NCBI GenBank assembly: GCA_016702415.1
Contig: JADJEA010000001.1
Location: 1,655,001 to 1,719,000, forward strand
Source: Nostocoides sp.
GTDB taxonomy: Bacteria; Actinomycetota; Actinomycetes; Actinomycetales; Dermatophilaceae
Direction of reading: 5' to 3'
DNA: 64,000 bases
Shown: positions 20,897-29,247 of the stretch, one piece after another
Numbering within the stretch: position 1 is the stretch's first letter
Layout: every line of letters starts with the position of its first letter
The notes under the pieces: model-generated
The model's input: the letters and a program-made list of their open reading frames with translations, nothing else
Database searches by the model: none
Told to the model about the DNA's origin: nothing
Program-made: the position numbers and the translations under genes

Positions 20897-22542
20897 CGGC
20901 GGGGGAGCTGACCCGGCAGGCGCGCACCATCGCCGTTCTCACCGCCGCCAGCCGGGTCGCGGGCTTCGCGCGCACCCTGGTCTTCGCGGCGACGGTCGGG
21001 GCGACGGCGGTGGGGTCGATCTACCAGAGCACCAACACGGTGCCGAATGTGATCTACGAGGTCGCGGCCGGGGGCATCCTCGCGGCGGCGACAGTCCCAT
21101 TGCTCGCCGGGCGGGCCGCCGCGAACGACCGGGCCGGCACCTCTGCCGTCGCCTCCGCGCTCCTGACCTGGTCCCTGGTCATCCTCGCCCCCCTGACCCT
21201 GCTCGTGCTCCTGCTCGCCCGGCCGATCGCGGGGGCCCTCCTCGACCCGGGAGCGCTCGGCGCCGACGCCGTCGATCGCGGCGCTCTCATGCTCACGGTC
21301 TTCGCGCCGCAGATCCTGTTGTACGGCTGGGGGATCGTCCTGTCGGGGGTCCTCCAGGCACACCGCCGGTTCGCCGCGGCCGCCGCCGCGCCGCTCGTCT
21401 CGAGCCTCGTCGTCATCGGGACGTATGCCGCATACGGCCTCCTCTGCCCGGACCCGGGCCACCCGACCCGCCAGGCTCTGAACGTCCTCGCCTGGGGGAC
21501 AACGGCCGGGGTGCTTGCGATGCTGCTCACCCTCCTCCCGTCGCTGGCCGGTCTCGGGCTGAGCTGGCGTCCCCGGTTGCGCTTTCCCCCAGGCGTCGCC
21601 GCCCGCGCCCTGCACCTCGCCGGGGCCGGGCTCCTCGCGCTCGTCGCCCAGCAGGTCGCTGTGCTCGCGGTCGTGTGGTTGAGCAACCATCGCGGCGGAC
21701 CCGGGGTGCTCATCGCCTACCAATACGCCCAGGCGCTCTATCTCCTCCCGTATGCCGTGCTTGCCGTCCCCATCGCCACCGCGGCCTTCCCGGTGCTGGC
21801 CGCCGCCGTGTCCGAGACGAAACCCCCCGCGCGGGTGGGCACGGATCGCGAAGGGCTACCGGGAGCGGCGCCCGACGCGGCGGCCGGGGTCCTCGCCCGT
21901 TCCCTGCGGTCCATCCTCATCGTGACGACAGCCGGTGCCGCCGCCCTGGTCGCCGCAGCTCCCGATCTCGGCGGGTTCTTCTCGGCGCTCGATCGGAGCC
22001 GGTCGGGGTCCGGCGGTGGCGCCCTCGCCGCCCTGCCCGCGGCCCTGACCAGCATGAGCCCCGGCCTGGTCGGATTCGGGGCCGCAGCGCTCCTCGTGCG
22101 GGCGCTCTATGCGCGCGGCCCGGCCCGTCGGGCCGCGGGCGCAATGGCGGTGGGCTGGCTCGTCGCGGGCGGGTTGCCGATCCTCACAACCTTGGGGCAC
22201 AACGGTATCCGCTCCACCCTGATCGCCGTGGGGATCGGGTCGACGACGGGGATGACGATCGCTGCGCTCGTCCTGGCCGTCCTGGTGTGGCGGGCGTGGG
22301 GTCCACCGGGATTGGCCGGTGCGGCCCGGACACTGCTGACCGTGGCGATCGCGGCGGTGGGCTCGACCCTCCTGCTGCGCTGGGGTGTGGGCCGCTGGTG
22401 GACCGCTCCGGGCGGGGGAGTGGCCGGTCATCTGGTTCACGGGCTCGTGGTCGGCTTCGTGCCTGCCGCCGTCGTCCTGGCGGCCGGCCGGGCGGTCTCG
22501 CGCACCTCCCGGTTGTCGGGCACTACCGGGGGCCCGGGGTGA
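20893..22542 (+). CDS. murJ: MurJ-like lipid II flippase (MOP superfamily)
   Basis: 549 residues with about 14 hydrophobic helices. The N-terminus RQARTIAVLTAASRVAGFARTLVFAATVG and TNTVPNVIYEVAAGGILAAATVPLL is the MviN/MurJ signature; FAPQILLYGWGIVLSGVLQAHRRF follows. It would move lipid-linked peptidoglycan precursor across the membrane. GTG 20893 overlaps the stop of the MraY-like gene. Actinobacteria often have two MurJ homologues (one with a kinase-like tail near the replication origin); this one lacks a large C-terminal tail, so which one is the main flippase is not known from this window. Confidence 0.88.
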   Translation: MTAGELTRQARTIAVLTAASRVAGFARTLVFAATVGATAVGSIYQSTNTVPNVIYEVAAGGILAAATVPLLAGRAAANDRAGTSAVASALLTWSLVILAPLTLLVLLLARPIAGALLDPGALGADAVDRGALMLTVFAPQILLYGWGIVLSGVLQAHRRFAAAAAAPLVSSLVVIGTYAAYGLLCPDPGHPTRQALNVLAWGTTAGVLAMLLTLLPSLAGLGLSWRPRLRFPPGVAARALHLAGAGLLALVAQQVAVLAVVWLSNHRGGPGVLIAYQYAQALYLLPYAVLAVPIATAAFPVLAAAVSETKPPARVGTDREGLPGAAPDAAAGVLARSLRSILIVTTAGAAALVAAAPDLGGFFSALDRSRSGSGGGALAALPAALTSMSPGLVGFGAAALLVRALYARGPARRAAGAMAVGWLVAGGLPILTTLGHNGIRSTLIAVGIGSTTGMTIAALVLAVLVWRAWGPPGLAGAARTLLTVAIAAVGSTLLLRWGVGRWWTAPGGGVAGHLVHGLVVGFVPAAVVLAAGRAVSRTSRLSGTTGGPG

Positions 22543-22577
22543 GTGGGCGGCCCGCCCGAGTGGAAGGATCGGGGCCC

Positions 22578-23738
22578 ATGACTGGTCCGGCAGGCCCCCG
22601 CGTCCTGCTCCTGCTCGGACGGTCGACCGGCGGGATCGGCACCCATGTCGATGACCTGGCGCGCCACCTGAGCGAGGTCGGGACAAACGTGCGCATCGCC
22701 ACCGACGACCTGACTGCAGAGCGGTTCGGATGGTCCGACGCCTTGAGGCTGTGGCCTTCCGGCGGCCCGCGCGTCGACACCGGTCGCCGCCTCGCCGTCC
22801 TGAGGGCATGGTGCCGCCGGGCCGATGTTGTCCACGCCCACGGTCAGCAACCGGCGATCCTCGCCGCCGCGGTGCTCGGACTACGCCGTGGGCAGCATCG
22901 GGACGCCCGATGCGGTGCGCCTTCCGGTCCGGCTCTCGTGGCCAGCCTGCACAACGAGCCTCCTGCCCTCTTCGGACCCATCGCCGCCGTGGCCCGGAAC
23001 GCCTTGGGCCGAGCGCTGGCCCGGGCCGATCTGGTCACCGGCGCCAGCGCTGACCTGGTCGATCTCGCCCGGCGCCTGGGTGCGACGCGGACGGAACTCG
23101 CGCCGGTGCCGTCCCCGCGCGTGCCCTCCCTCCTGGCCGCCGGGGAGGCGGCCCGCGCGGAGGCGAGGGTCGGCATACGGAGCGAGCTGGGGCTGGACAC
23201 CACCACCGCCCTGGTGGCGACGATCTCCCGGATCGCCCCCCAAAAGGATCTCGCCACCCTCGTCGCTGCGGCGGGACTGGTCCGGTCGCCGATCGCGTGG
23301 GTCGTGGCCGGGTCGGGAGATGCTGACCTGCTGGACCGCTTGCGGGCCCGGGTCGCCGCCGAGAATGCCCCGGTCCGCTTCCTCGGACCGGTCGCCGACC
23401 CCGGCCGTATGCTGCTCGCCGCCGACGCCTTCGCCCTCACCTCCCACTGGGAGGCCCGGGCGCTGGTCGTCCAGGAGGCGATGGCCGCCGGCACGCCCGT
23501 TGTGGTGCCCGCGGTCGGCGGCCTGCCCGATCTCGCCAACGGTGCGGGCCGGCTGGTCCCGCCGGGCGATCCGCGTGCCCTGGCCGCCGCGATCGACGCC
23601 CTCCTGGCCGACCCCGAGGCGACGGGCGCGCTCGCGACCGTCGCGCGGCAACGTGCCGCCGGCTGGCCGGACGCAGCGGCGACGGCACGCCGGTGGGCGC
23701 GCGTGTACGCCGACCTCGCCCGGGTGACGTACAGTTGA
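22578..23738 (+). CDS. Glycosyltransferase family 4-type protein
   Basis: 386 residues with the GT-B fold. N-terminal acceptor side: RVLLLLGRSTGGIGTHVDDLARHL and VVHAHGQQPAILAA. C-terminal donor side: ISRIAPQKDLATLVAAA, VAGSGDADLLDRL, and the E-x7-E region in HWEARALVVQEAMAAGTPVVVPAVGGLPDL. The nucleotide-sugar and acceptor are unknown. ATG 22578 is 35 bp after murJ, so it probably shares the transcript and modifies an envelope lipid or glycan. Confidence 0.88.
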   Translation: MTGPAGPRVLLLLGRSTGGIGTHVDDLARHLSEVGTNVRIATDDLTAERFGWSDALRLWPSGGPRVDTGRRLAVLRAWCRRADVVHAHGQQPAILAAAVLGLRRGQHRDARCGAPSGPALVASLHNEPPALFGPIAAVARNALGRALARADLVTGASADLVDLARRLGATRTELAPVPSPRVPSLLAAGEAARAEARVGIRSELGLDTTTALVATISRIAPQKDLATLVAAAGLVRSPIAWVVAGSGDADLLDRLRARVAAENAPVRFLGPVADPGRMLLAADAFALTSHWEARALVVQEAMAAGTPVVVPAVGGLPDLANGAGRLVPPGDPRALAAAIDALLADPEATGALATVARQRAAGWPDAAATARRWARVYADLARVTYS

Positions 23739-23743
23739 AGCCC

Positions 23744-25447
23744 GTGGTGGCTGCGACGAAACACATCTTTGTGACCGGGGGCGTGGCCTCCTCGCTCGGC
23801 AAGGGCCTGACGGCGTCGAGTCTCGGCAACCTCCTCCGGGCGCGCGGCCTCCGGGTGACGATGCAGAAGCTCGACCCCTATCTCAACGTCGACCCCGGCA
23901 CGATGAACCCCTTCCAGCACGGCGAGGTTTTCGTCACCGAGGACGGGGCCGAGACCGATCTCGACATCGGGCATTACGAGCGCTTCCTCGACGTCAACCT
24001 CAATGCCCGGGCCAATGTCACCACCGGACAGGTCTACAGCGAGGTCATCGCCAAGGAGCGCCGGGGCGAGTACCTCGGCGACACGGTCCAGGTCATCCCC
24101 CACATCACCAACGAGATCAAGCGGCGGATGCGGGCCCAGGCCGGCGGGTCGCCCGGAGTCGCCGACGCCGATGCCCCCGACATCATCATCACCGAGATCG
24201 GTGGCACCGTCGGCGACATCGAGTCGCTGCCCTTTCTCGAGGCGGCCCGACAGGTGCGCCACGACCTGGGGCGGGACAACTCCATGTTCGTTCACGTCTC
24301 CCTCGTCCCCTATCTCGCCCCGAGCGGGGAGCTGAAGACCAAACCGACCCAACATTCGGTCGCCGCCATGAGGCAGGTGGGGCTGCAGCCGGATGCCCTT
24401 GTCCTGCGGGCGGATCGGGAGATCCCCGAGTCGATCAAGCGCAAGATCTCCCTCATGTGCGATGTCGACATCGACGCGGTCACGGCAGCCGTCGATGCGC
24501 CCTCGATTTACGACATCCCCAAGGTGCTCCACCGCGAGGGCCTGGACGCCTATGTCATCCGGCGGCTCGGCCTGAACTTCCGCGACGTGGCCTGGTCGGC
24601 CTGGGACGAGTTGTTGCGGCGGGTCCACACGCCCGCGCACGAGGTCGAGGTCGCGCTCGTCGGGAAATATATCGACCTGCCCGACGCCTATCTGTCGATC
24701 ACCGAAGCGATGCGGGCCGGCGGCTTCGCCCACGACGCCAAAGTGCGGATCCGGTGGGTGACGTCCGACTCGTGCGAGACCGAGGCCGGGGCGACCAAGG
24801 CGCTCGGTGGCGTCGACGCGATCCTCGTGCCTGGCGGGTTCGGCGTCCGGGGGATCGAGGGGAAGGTGGGGGCCCTGAGGTGGGCGCGGGAGCGCGGCAT
24901 ACCGACCCTGGGGATTTGTCTTGGCCTGCAGTGCATGGTCATCGAGTACGCCCGTCACGTCGCCGGCATCGCCGGCGCCTCCTCCAGTGAGTTCGACCCC
25001 CAGACCCCCGCTCCGGTGATCGCGACGATGGCCGAACAGCTCGCCTACGTCGAGGGTGCCGGTGATCTCGGGGGCACGATGCGCCTCGGGTCGTATGCCG
25101 CGAAGCTCCTCGAGGGCTCCGTCGTCGCCGAGGCCTATGGCTCGGTCTCGGTCGAGGAGCGGCACCGCCACCGCTACGAGGTCAACAACCGCTATCGCGA
25201 CCAGCTCTCCGATGCGGGGCTGGTCTTCAGCGGGACCTCCCCGGACGGCAATCTCGTCGAATTCGTCGAACTCCCCGCAGACGTCCATCCCTACTATGTC
25301 GGGACCCAGGCCCATCCCGAGTTCAAGTCCCGGCCGCACCGCGCGCACCCGTTGTTCGCCGGGTTGATCGGCGCGGCCATCGACCGGCAACGCTCCCTGC
25401 GCCTGGTCGAGGTCGAGCCGCCGCGCCCGGGCACCGTCGCCTCGTGA
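23744..25447 (+). CDS. pyrG: CTP synthase
   Basis: About 567 residues; converts UTP to CTP with glutamine and ATP. Synthetase domain: KHIFVTGGVASSLGKGLTAS, YLNVDPGTMNPFQHGEVFVT and EIGGTVGDIESLPFLEAARQ. C-terminal class I glutamine amidotransferase: GGFGVRGIEGK, the nucleophile in LGICLGLQCMVIEY, and HPEFKSRP. The start is GTG 23744 or 23747; a TTG at 23735 would add three residues. It begins 5 bp after the glycosyltransferase stop and its TGA overlaps the next start. The gene supplies the CTP whose precursor UMP is made by the pyr operon at 57 kb. Confidence 0.96.
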   Translation: MVAATKHIFVTGGVASSLGKGLTASSLGNLLRARGLRVTMQKLDPYLNVDPGTMNPFQHGEVFVTEDGAETDLDIGHYERFLDVNLNARANVTTGQVYSEVIAKERRGEYLGDTVQVIPHITNEIKRRMRAQAGGSPGVADADAPDIIITEIGGTVGDIESLPFLEAARQVRHDLGRDNSMFVHVSLVPYLAPSGELKTKPTQHSVAAMRQVGLQPDALVLRADREIPESIKRKISLMCDVDIDAVTAAVDAPSIYDIPKVLHREGLDAYVIRRLGLNFRDVAWSAWDELLRRVHTPAHEVEVALVGKYIDLPDAYLSITEAMRAGGFAHDAKVRIRWVTSDSCETEAGATKALGGVDAILVPGGFGVRGIEGKVGALRWARERGIPTLGICLGLQCMVIEYARHVAGIAGASSSEFDPQTPAPVIATMAEQLAYVEGAGDLGGTMRLGSYAAKLLEGSVVAEAYGSVSVEERHRHRYEVNNRYRDQLSDAGLVFSGTSPDGNLVEFVELPADVHPYYVGTQAHPEFKSRPHRAHPLFAGLIGAAIDRQRSLRLVEVEPPRPGTVAS

Positions 25448-26112
25448 GCGAGGCCATCGCCGACAAGGCCATCGCCGACGAGGCCATCGCCGACGAGGCC
25501 GTCGAGCGTCCCGTTCTGGAGAGCCGGACGGTCTATCACGGACTGGTCTGGGATGTGCAGCGGGACCGGGTCGATCTCGGCCCCGGAGGGATCGTCGACC
25601 GTGACCTGATCCGCCACCCCGGGGCGGTCGCCGTCGTCGCGCTGGACGAGGCCGACCGGATCGCGCTTGTCCAGCAGTACCGCCACCCGGTGCGCGTCCT
25701 GGAGTGGGAGGTCCCGGCCGGGTTGCTCGACATCGCCGGTGAGGACCCGCTGCGCACGGCCGCCCGCGAACTCGCCGAGGAGGCGGACCTTCAGGCGACC
25801 GACTGGGCCGTCCTGACCGACTACTTCACCTCACCGGGCTACACCAGCGAGGCAATCCGGATCTATCTCGCGCGGGGGATCAGCGACCTGCCGGCGGCCG
25901 CGCGGCATACCCGGGAGGGGGAGGAGTGGGGTATGCCGCTGCGCTGGCTCCCGCTCGACGCCGTCCTCGACGCCGTCCTCGCCGGACGAATCCACAACCC
26001 GCACACCGTGATCGCCATCTTGGCCACCCACGCCGCCCGGGCACGCGACTGGCGCGACCTGCGTCCGGCGGACTCGCCGTGGCCGCTCTGGGAGCGGCAG
26101 CACTCCTGGTGA
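25444..26112 (+). CDS. Nudix hydrolase, ADP-ribose pyrophosphatase type
   Basis: 222 residues. The Nudix box is GLLDIAGEDPLRTAARELAEEADL, preceded by QQYRHPVRVLEWEVPAG and followed by DYFTSPGYTSEAIRIYLARG, the pattern of ADP-ribose pyrophosphatases. The first ~20 residues are a 15-bp DNA repeat (AIADK, AIADE, AIADE) with no role in the fold. GTG 25444 overlaps the pyrG stop. The pair pyrG-nudix is common in actinobacteria. Its TGA overlaps the GTG of the acyltransferase. Confidence 0.9.
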   Translation: MSEAIADKAIADEAIADEAVERPVLESRTVYHGLVWDVQRDRVDLGPGGIVDRDLIRHPGAVAVVALDEADRIALVQQYRHPVRVLEWEVPAGLLDIAGEDPLRTAARELAEEADLQATDWAVLTDYFTSPGYTSEAIRIYLARGISDLPAAARHTREGEEWGMPLRWLPLDAVLDAVLAGRIHNPHTVIAILATHAARARDWRDLRPADSPWPLWERQHSW

Positions 26113-28682
26113 CCGCTCGGGTGACCAAGGCGCTGCTGCTGGCGGGCCTGGTGATCACAGCGCTCCTGGGCTGGCGGCTGTCCGGGGTGCCCGCGGCATA
26201 CACGGCGGTGGCGACGGTCTCGTCCGTCCCCGCACAGCAGGTCGCCCGGGAGGTGGCCGACCCCGCGGTCAGGCGGGCGATCCTCGAACCCTTGGCCATC
26301 ACCGGAGGCGGCCCGGTCTCCCTGTCTGCGCAGGCAGGGACCGACGCGGGCACCACGCGCATCCAGGCCACGGCGCCCGATCCCGGACTTGCCGCGGATG
26401 TCGCCGACGCTGCATCCGCGCGGATGCTCGCACACCATCCCGGCGCCAAGGTCATCCACCCGGCGGAGGTTCCCCTTCACCCGGATGGCCACGGCCCGCG
26501 GCCGCTTCTGCTTGTCGTCATCCTCGGGGCCTGCGTGCTCCCGCTCCTCCTGCTCCTGACGACCCAGTGGCGGCAACCACACGGCGAGACGGCCGCCGAT
26601 GCGGCCCGGCACCGGCCCCATCCCCTGCGGACCGACATCGAGGGCCTGCGGGCGATCGCCGTCGGGACCGTCGTCCTTTGGCACGCCGGATTTGCCTGGG
26701 TGCCAGGGGGTTTCACCGGGGTCGATATCTTCTTCGTCATCTCCGGATACCTCATGTCGGGCGTCCTCCTGCGCCAGGTCGCCCAGACCGGACGGGTCAA
26801 TCTGCGCAACTTCTATGCACGGCGGGCGCGCCGCCTGCTTCCCGCTGCGCTCGCGGCCCTCGTCGGCGCCGCCGTCATCCTCCTGCTGGCGCTGCCCCGC
26901 AGTCGGTGGCCGTCGGGTGGCCGGGACATCGTCGCCAGCGCGACCTATCTCGTGAACTGGCGGATGGCGGCGCAATCGGTGGATTATCTGTCCGCCGATG
27001 TCCTGCCGAGCCCGGTCCAGCACTTCTGGAGCCTCTCGGTGGAGGAGCAGTTCTACCTGTTGTGGCCCCTGCTCTGCCTCGGCTGTGCCGTCCTTGCCGC
27101 GCGGCTGGGCTGGTCCATGGCGCGCACGGTTCTGTGGGCGAGCGCCGGCGTCCTTCTCCTGTCGCTGGCCACGTCCCTGACGTGGACCAGCAGATCCGGC
27201 CCCGCGGCCTATTTCGTGACACCGACGCGAGTGTGGGAACTCGCCCTTGGCTCCGTCGTCGCGTGCGTGCCCGCGTTGGGGGGTCGGTTGGGCGCGCGCT
27301 GGGCGCGACTCGGGGCATGGGGGGGTCTCGCCCTGATTACCGCCGGTGTCCTCCTGATCCGAGCCGACGCCCCGTTCCCGGGATGGCGGGCACTCATCCC
27401 GACGGTGGGCACGGCTTTGCTGCTCTGGTGTTGTCCGGCCACGCCCACCGGGGGACCCGGACGGCTCCTCGCGCTAGCGCCGATGCAGTGGCTCGGCAGG
27501 CTGTCCTACAGCGTCTATCTGTGGCATTGGCCGTTCATCGTCGTCGCCATGGCGTGGACCTCGACCACCACCCACCCACCGCTCGGGGCGGGACTCCTGG
27601 CCGCCGCCGCGGCGCTGGTGCCGGCCTGGCTGTCTTTCCGCTTCGTCGAGGACCCCGTCCGTCGGCATGCGGACGCCTTGCCGGCCAACCGCCGCGACGC
27701 CGCCTCGCTCTATTTGGGGGCTACTAACTCTGTTGCGGCCGCCCTCACCGGGATCGTCGTCCTGACCTTCGCGTGGCCCGCCACGGGGCTGCCGTCGACG
27801 ATCCGATGGGCGGTTCCCGACGACGTGTATGCCGTCCGCGGCCCGATCGGCGCCCAGGTCCTCGGGGATCACCCGACGACGTCCCCGGCCGGCGCGGTCC
27901 AGGACCGCGCGCCGGGCGCAATCCCCAGTCTGGACCGGGTCGCCCTCGACACCGGAACGGTCGACACGCGGGACCCGTGCACGACCGATCTCGAGGCCAC
28001 GACACCCGTGGAGTGCCCGGTCGGGGATCCACGCGGGACGAAGCTTCTGGTGGTCGTCGGTGATTCGCACGCGAAACAGTGGCTCCCGGCGCTCGACGTC
28101 ATCGCGAAGCAGCGGCATTGGCGCGTCATCGGGCTGACCAAGTCCTCCTGCCCCCCGCTGGACGGGATGGTGTTGCCGCGTGCGGGCCAAGCGGGCGGCT
28201 ACACCCAGTGCGTCGCCTGGAATCAGCAGGTCGCCACCCTGATCGCGTCCCTGCGCCCCACTGTGATCGTGACGAGTTGGGCTCGCTATTCGGTCGACGA
28301 GGGTAGTTTCGAACGTGCCGCGTCCCGGGCTCTGACCGGCTACGTCCGCGCCACCGGAGCCTCGGTCGTCCTCATACACGACACCCCCCGCCCCACGCAG
28401 AATATGGCGGAATGCCTTCTCGCCCACCCGGACCACCAGTCGGCGTGCGCCTTCTCCCGGGCCGACGGCACCGGGCGCAATGGCACCGCTCAGGCGGATG
28501 TCCTCGCCGCCAATCCGAGCTTCACCGGCGTCGGCCTGACCGACTACATCTGCCCGCGCGCGATGTGCGCTCCCGTCATCGGCGGTGTCGTGGTGTACCG
28601 CGACTCCAACCATCTGACCGACACCTATGTCCGGTCGTTGACCGACCGCGTGCGTGTGGCACTCGCTGCTGTCGGCTTCTGA
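26109..28682 (+). CDS. Wzz-like / acyltransferase-3 / SGNH three-domain membrane protein
   Basis: 857 residues. (1) Residues 1-165: a membrane helix (TKALLLAGLVITALLGW), an extracytoplasmic segment of about 110 residues with the chain-length-determinant-like stretch TRIQATAPDPGLAADVADAA, and a second helix (LLLVVILGACVLPLLLLL). (2) About 173-560: an OafA/YrhL acyltransferase-3 domain starting LRTDIEGLRAIAVGTVVLWH, then GVDIFFVISGYL, FYARRARRLLPA and FWSLSVEEQFYLLWP. (3) From about 645: an SGNH domain with VGDSHAKQW (Ser653) and a C-terminal DSNHL (Asp832, His835). It would O-acetylate surface polysaccharide. The Wzz-like front part is an unusual addition. GTG 26109 overlaps the Nudix stop. 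Confidence 0.82.
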   Translation: MTARVTKALLLAGLVITALLGWRLSGVPAAYTAVATVSSVPAQQVAREVADPAVRRAILEPLAITGGGPVSLSAQAGTDAGTTRIQATAPDPGLAADVADAASARMLAHHPGAKVIHPAEVPLHPDGHGPRPLLLVVILGACVLPLLLLLTTQWRQPHGETAADAARHRPHPLRTDIEGLRAIAVGTVVLWHAGFAWVPGGFTGVDIFFVISGYLMSGVLLRQVAQTGRVNLRNFYARRARRLLPAALAALVGAAVILLLALPRSRWPSGGRDIVASATYLVNWRMAAQSVDYLSADVLPSPVQHFWSLSVEEQFYLLWPLLCLGCAVLAARLGWSMARTVLWASAGVLLLSLATSLTWTSRSGPAAYFVTPTRVWELALGSVVACVPALGGRLGARWARLGAWGGLALITAGVLLIRADAPFPGWRALIPTVGTALLLWCCPATPTGGPGRLLALAPMQWLGRLSYSVYLWHWPFIVVAMAWTSTTTHPPLGAGLLAAAAALVPAWLSFRFVEDPVRRHADALPANRRDAASLYLGATNSVAAALTGIVVLTFAWPATGLPSTIRWAVPDDVYAVRGPIGAQVLGDHPTTSPAGAVQDRAPGAIPSLDRVALDTGTVDTRDPCTTDLEATTPVECPVGDPRGTKLLVVVGDSHAKQWLPALDVIAKQRHWRVIGLTKSSCPPLDGMVLPRAGQAGGYTQCVAWNQQVATLIASLRPTVIVTSWARYSVDEGSFERAASRALTGYVRATGASVVLIHDTPRPTQNMAECLLAHPDHQSACAFSRADGTGRNGTAQADVLAANPSFTGVGLTDYICPRAMCAPVIGGVVVYRDSNHLTDTYVRSLTDRVRVALAAVGF

Positions 28683-28731
28683 CCCCGGGTATGCCGCGCC
28701 AACCCCACCCGACGCCTCCTCCGGATCCGGT

Positions 28732-29140
28732 CAGCCCCACCAGAACGACGTGGCGATGAGGGCGTAGACCGCCAGCAGGGAGGCACCCTCGGCCCAGGTC
28801 GACTCCCCGTCGAAGGTGATGAATGGCGGCGCGCGACGCTGGGCGGATGACCGACGACGCTCGGCGGTTGGCGGGGATGGCATTTCCCGCGATAGCCACG
28901 ACGACGAGGCCCGCGAACGCCTCGGAAATCCCCATGGTGCTCATCGCCGGCTCCAGCGCGTGGACGAACCAGTCGGAGACGAAGGCGGCCAGGACGGCCG
29001 CCACCGCGAGCAGCCCCACCGCGACGGCCAAGGGCCAGCGGGGCTCTTCCTGCTCCAGCGCCGGCTCCGCCGGGCCCTCGGACCCGCGGCGCAGGGAGGG
29101 TCACCAGGAAAACCGCGAGCAACACGACGGAGGCGATGGG
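28732..29140 (-). pseudogene. Relic of a ChaA/Cax-type cation/H+ exchanger
   Basis: Pieces of the C-terminal half of a CaCA-family exchanger are spread over three frames on the minus strand. They are ASVVLLAVFLVTL (about 29090-29130), then WPLAVAVGLLAVAAVLAAFV with HALEPAMSTMGISEAFAGLVVVAIAGNA (about 28870-29050), then ITFDGESTWAEGASLLAVYA and ATSFWWG with a stop at 28732. The order matches the family, but the N-terminal half and the stretch after AGNA are missing and the frame changes at least twice. Unlike the single-base breaks elsewhere in the window, this one has lost sequence and is a genuine decayed gene. The remaining 50-110 bp on each side contain no other gene. Confidence 0.75.
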
Positions 29141-29247
29141 GGAGGGCGCGAAGCGAGCGGGCTGAAGCGAAGTGAGGGGGCGGGGCGGCATACCGGTCCG
29201 TAGAATCGGGCACGACAACCCCCCGAGACCCCGAGGAAACAGACTCC

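Noticed and set aside
22844..25390. An 848-codon antisense frame across the glycosyltransferase and pyrG
   Set aside because: Same cause; third-position GC of the pyrG frame creates it.
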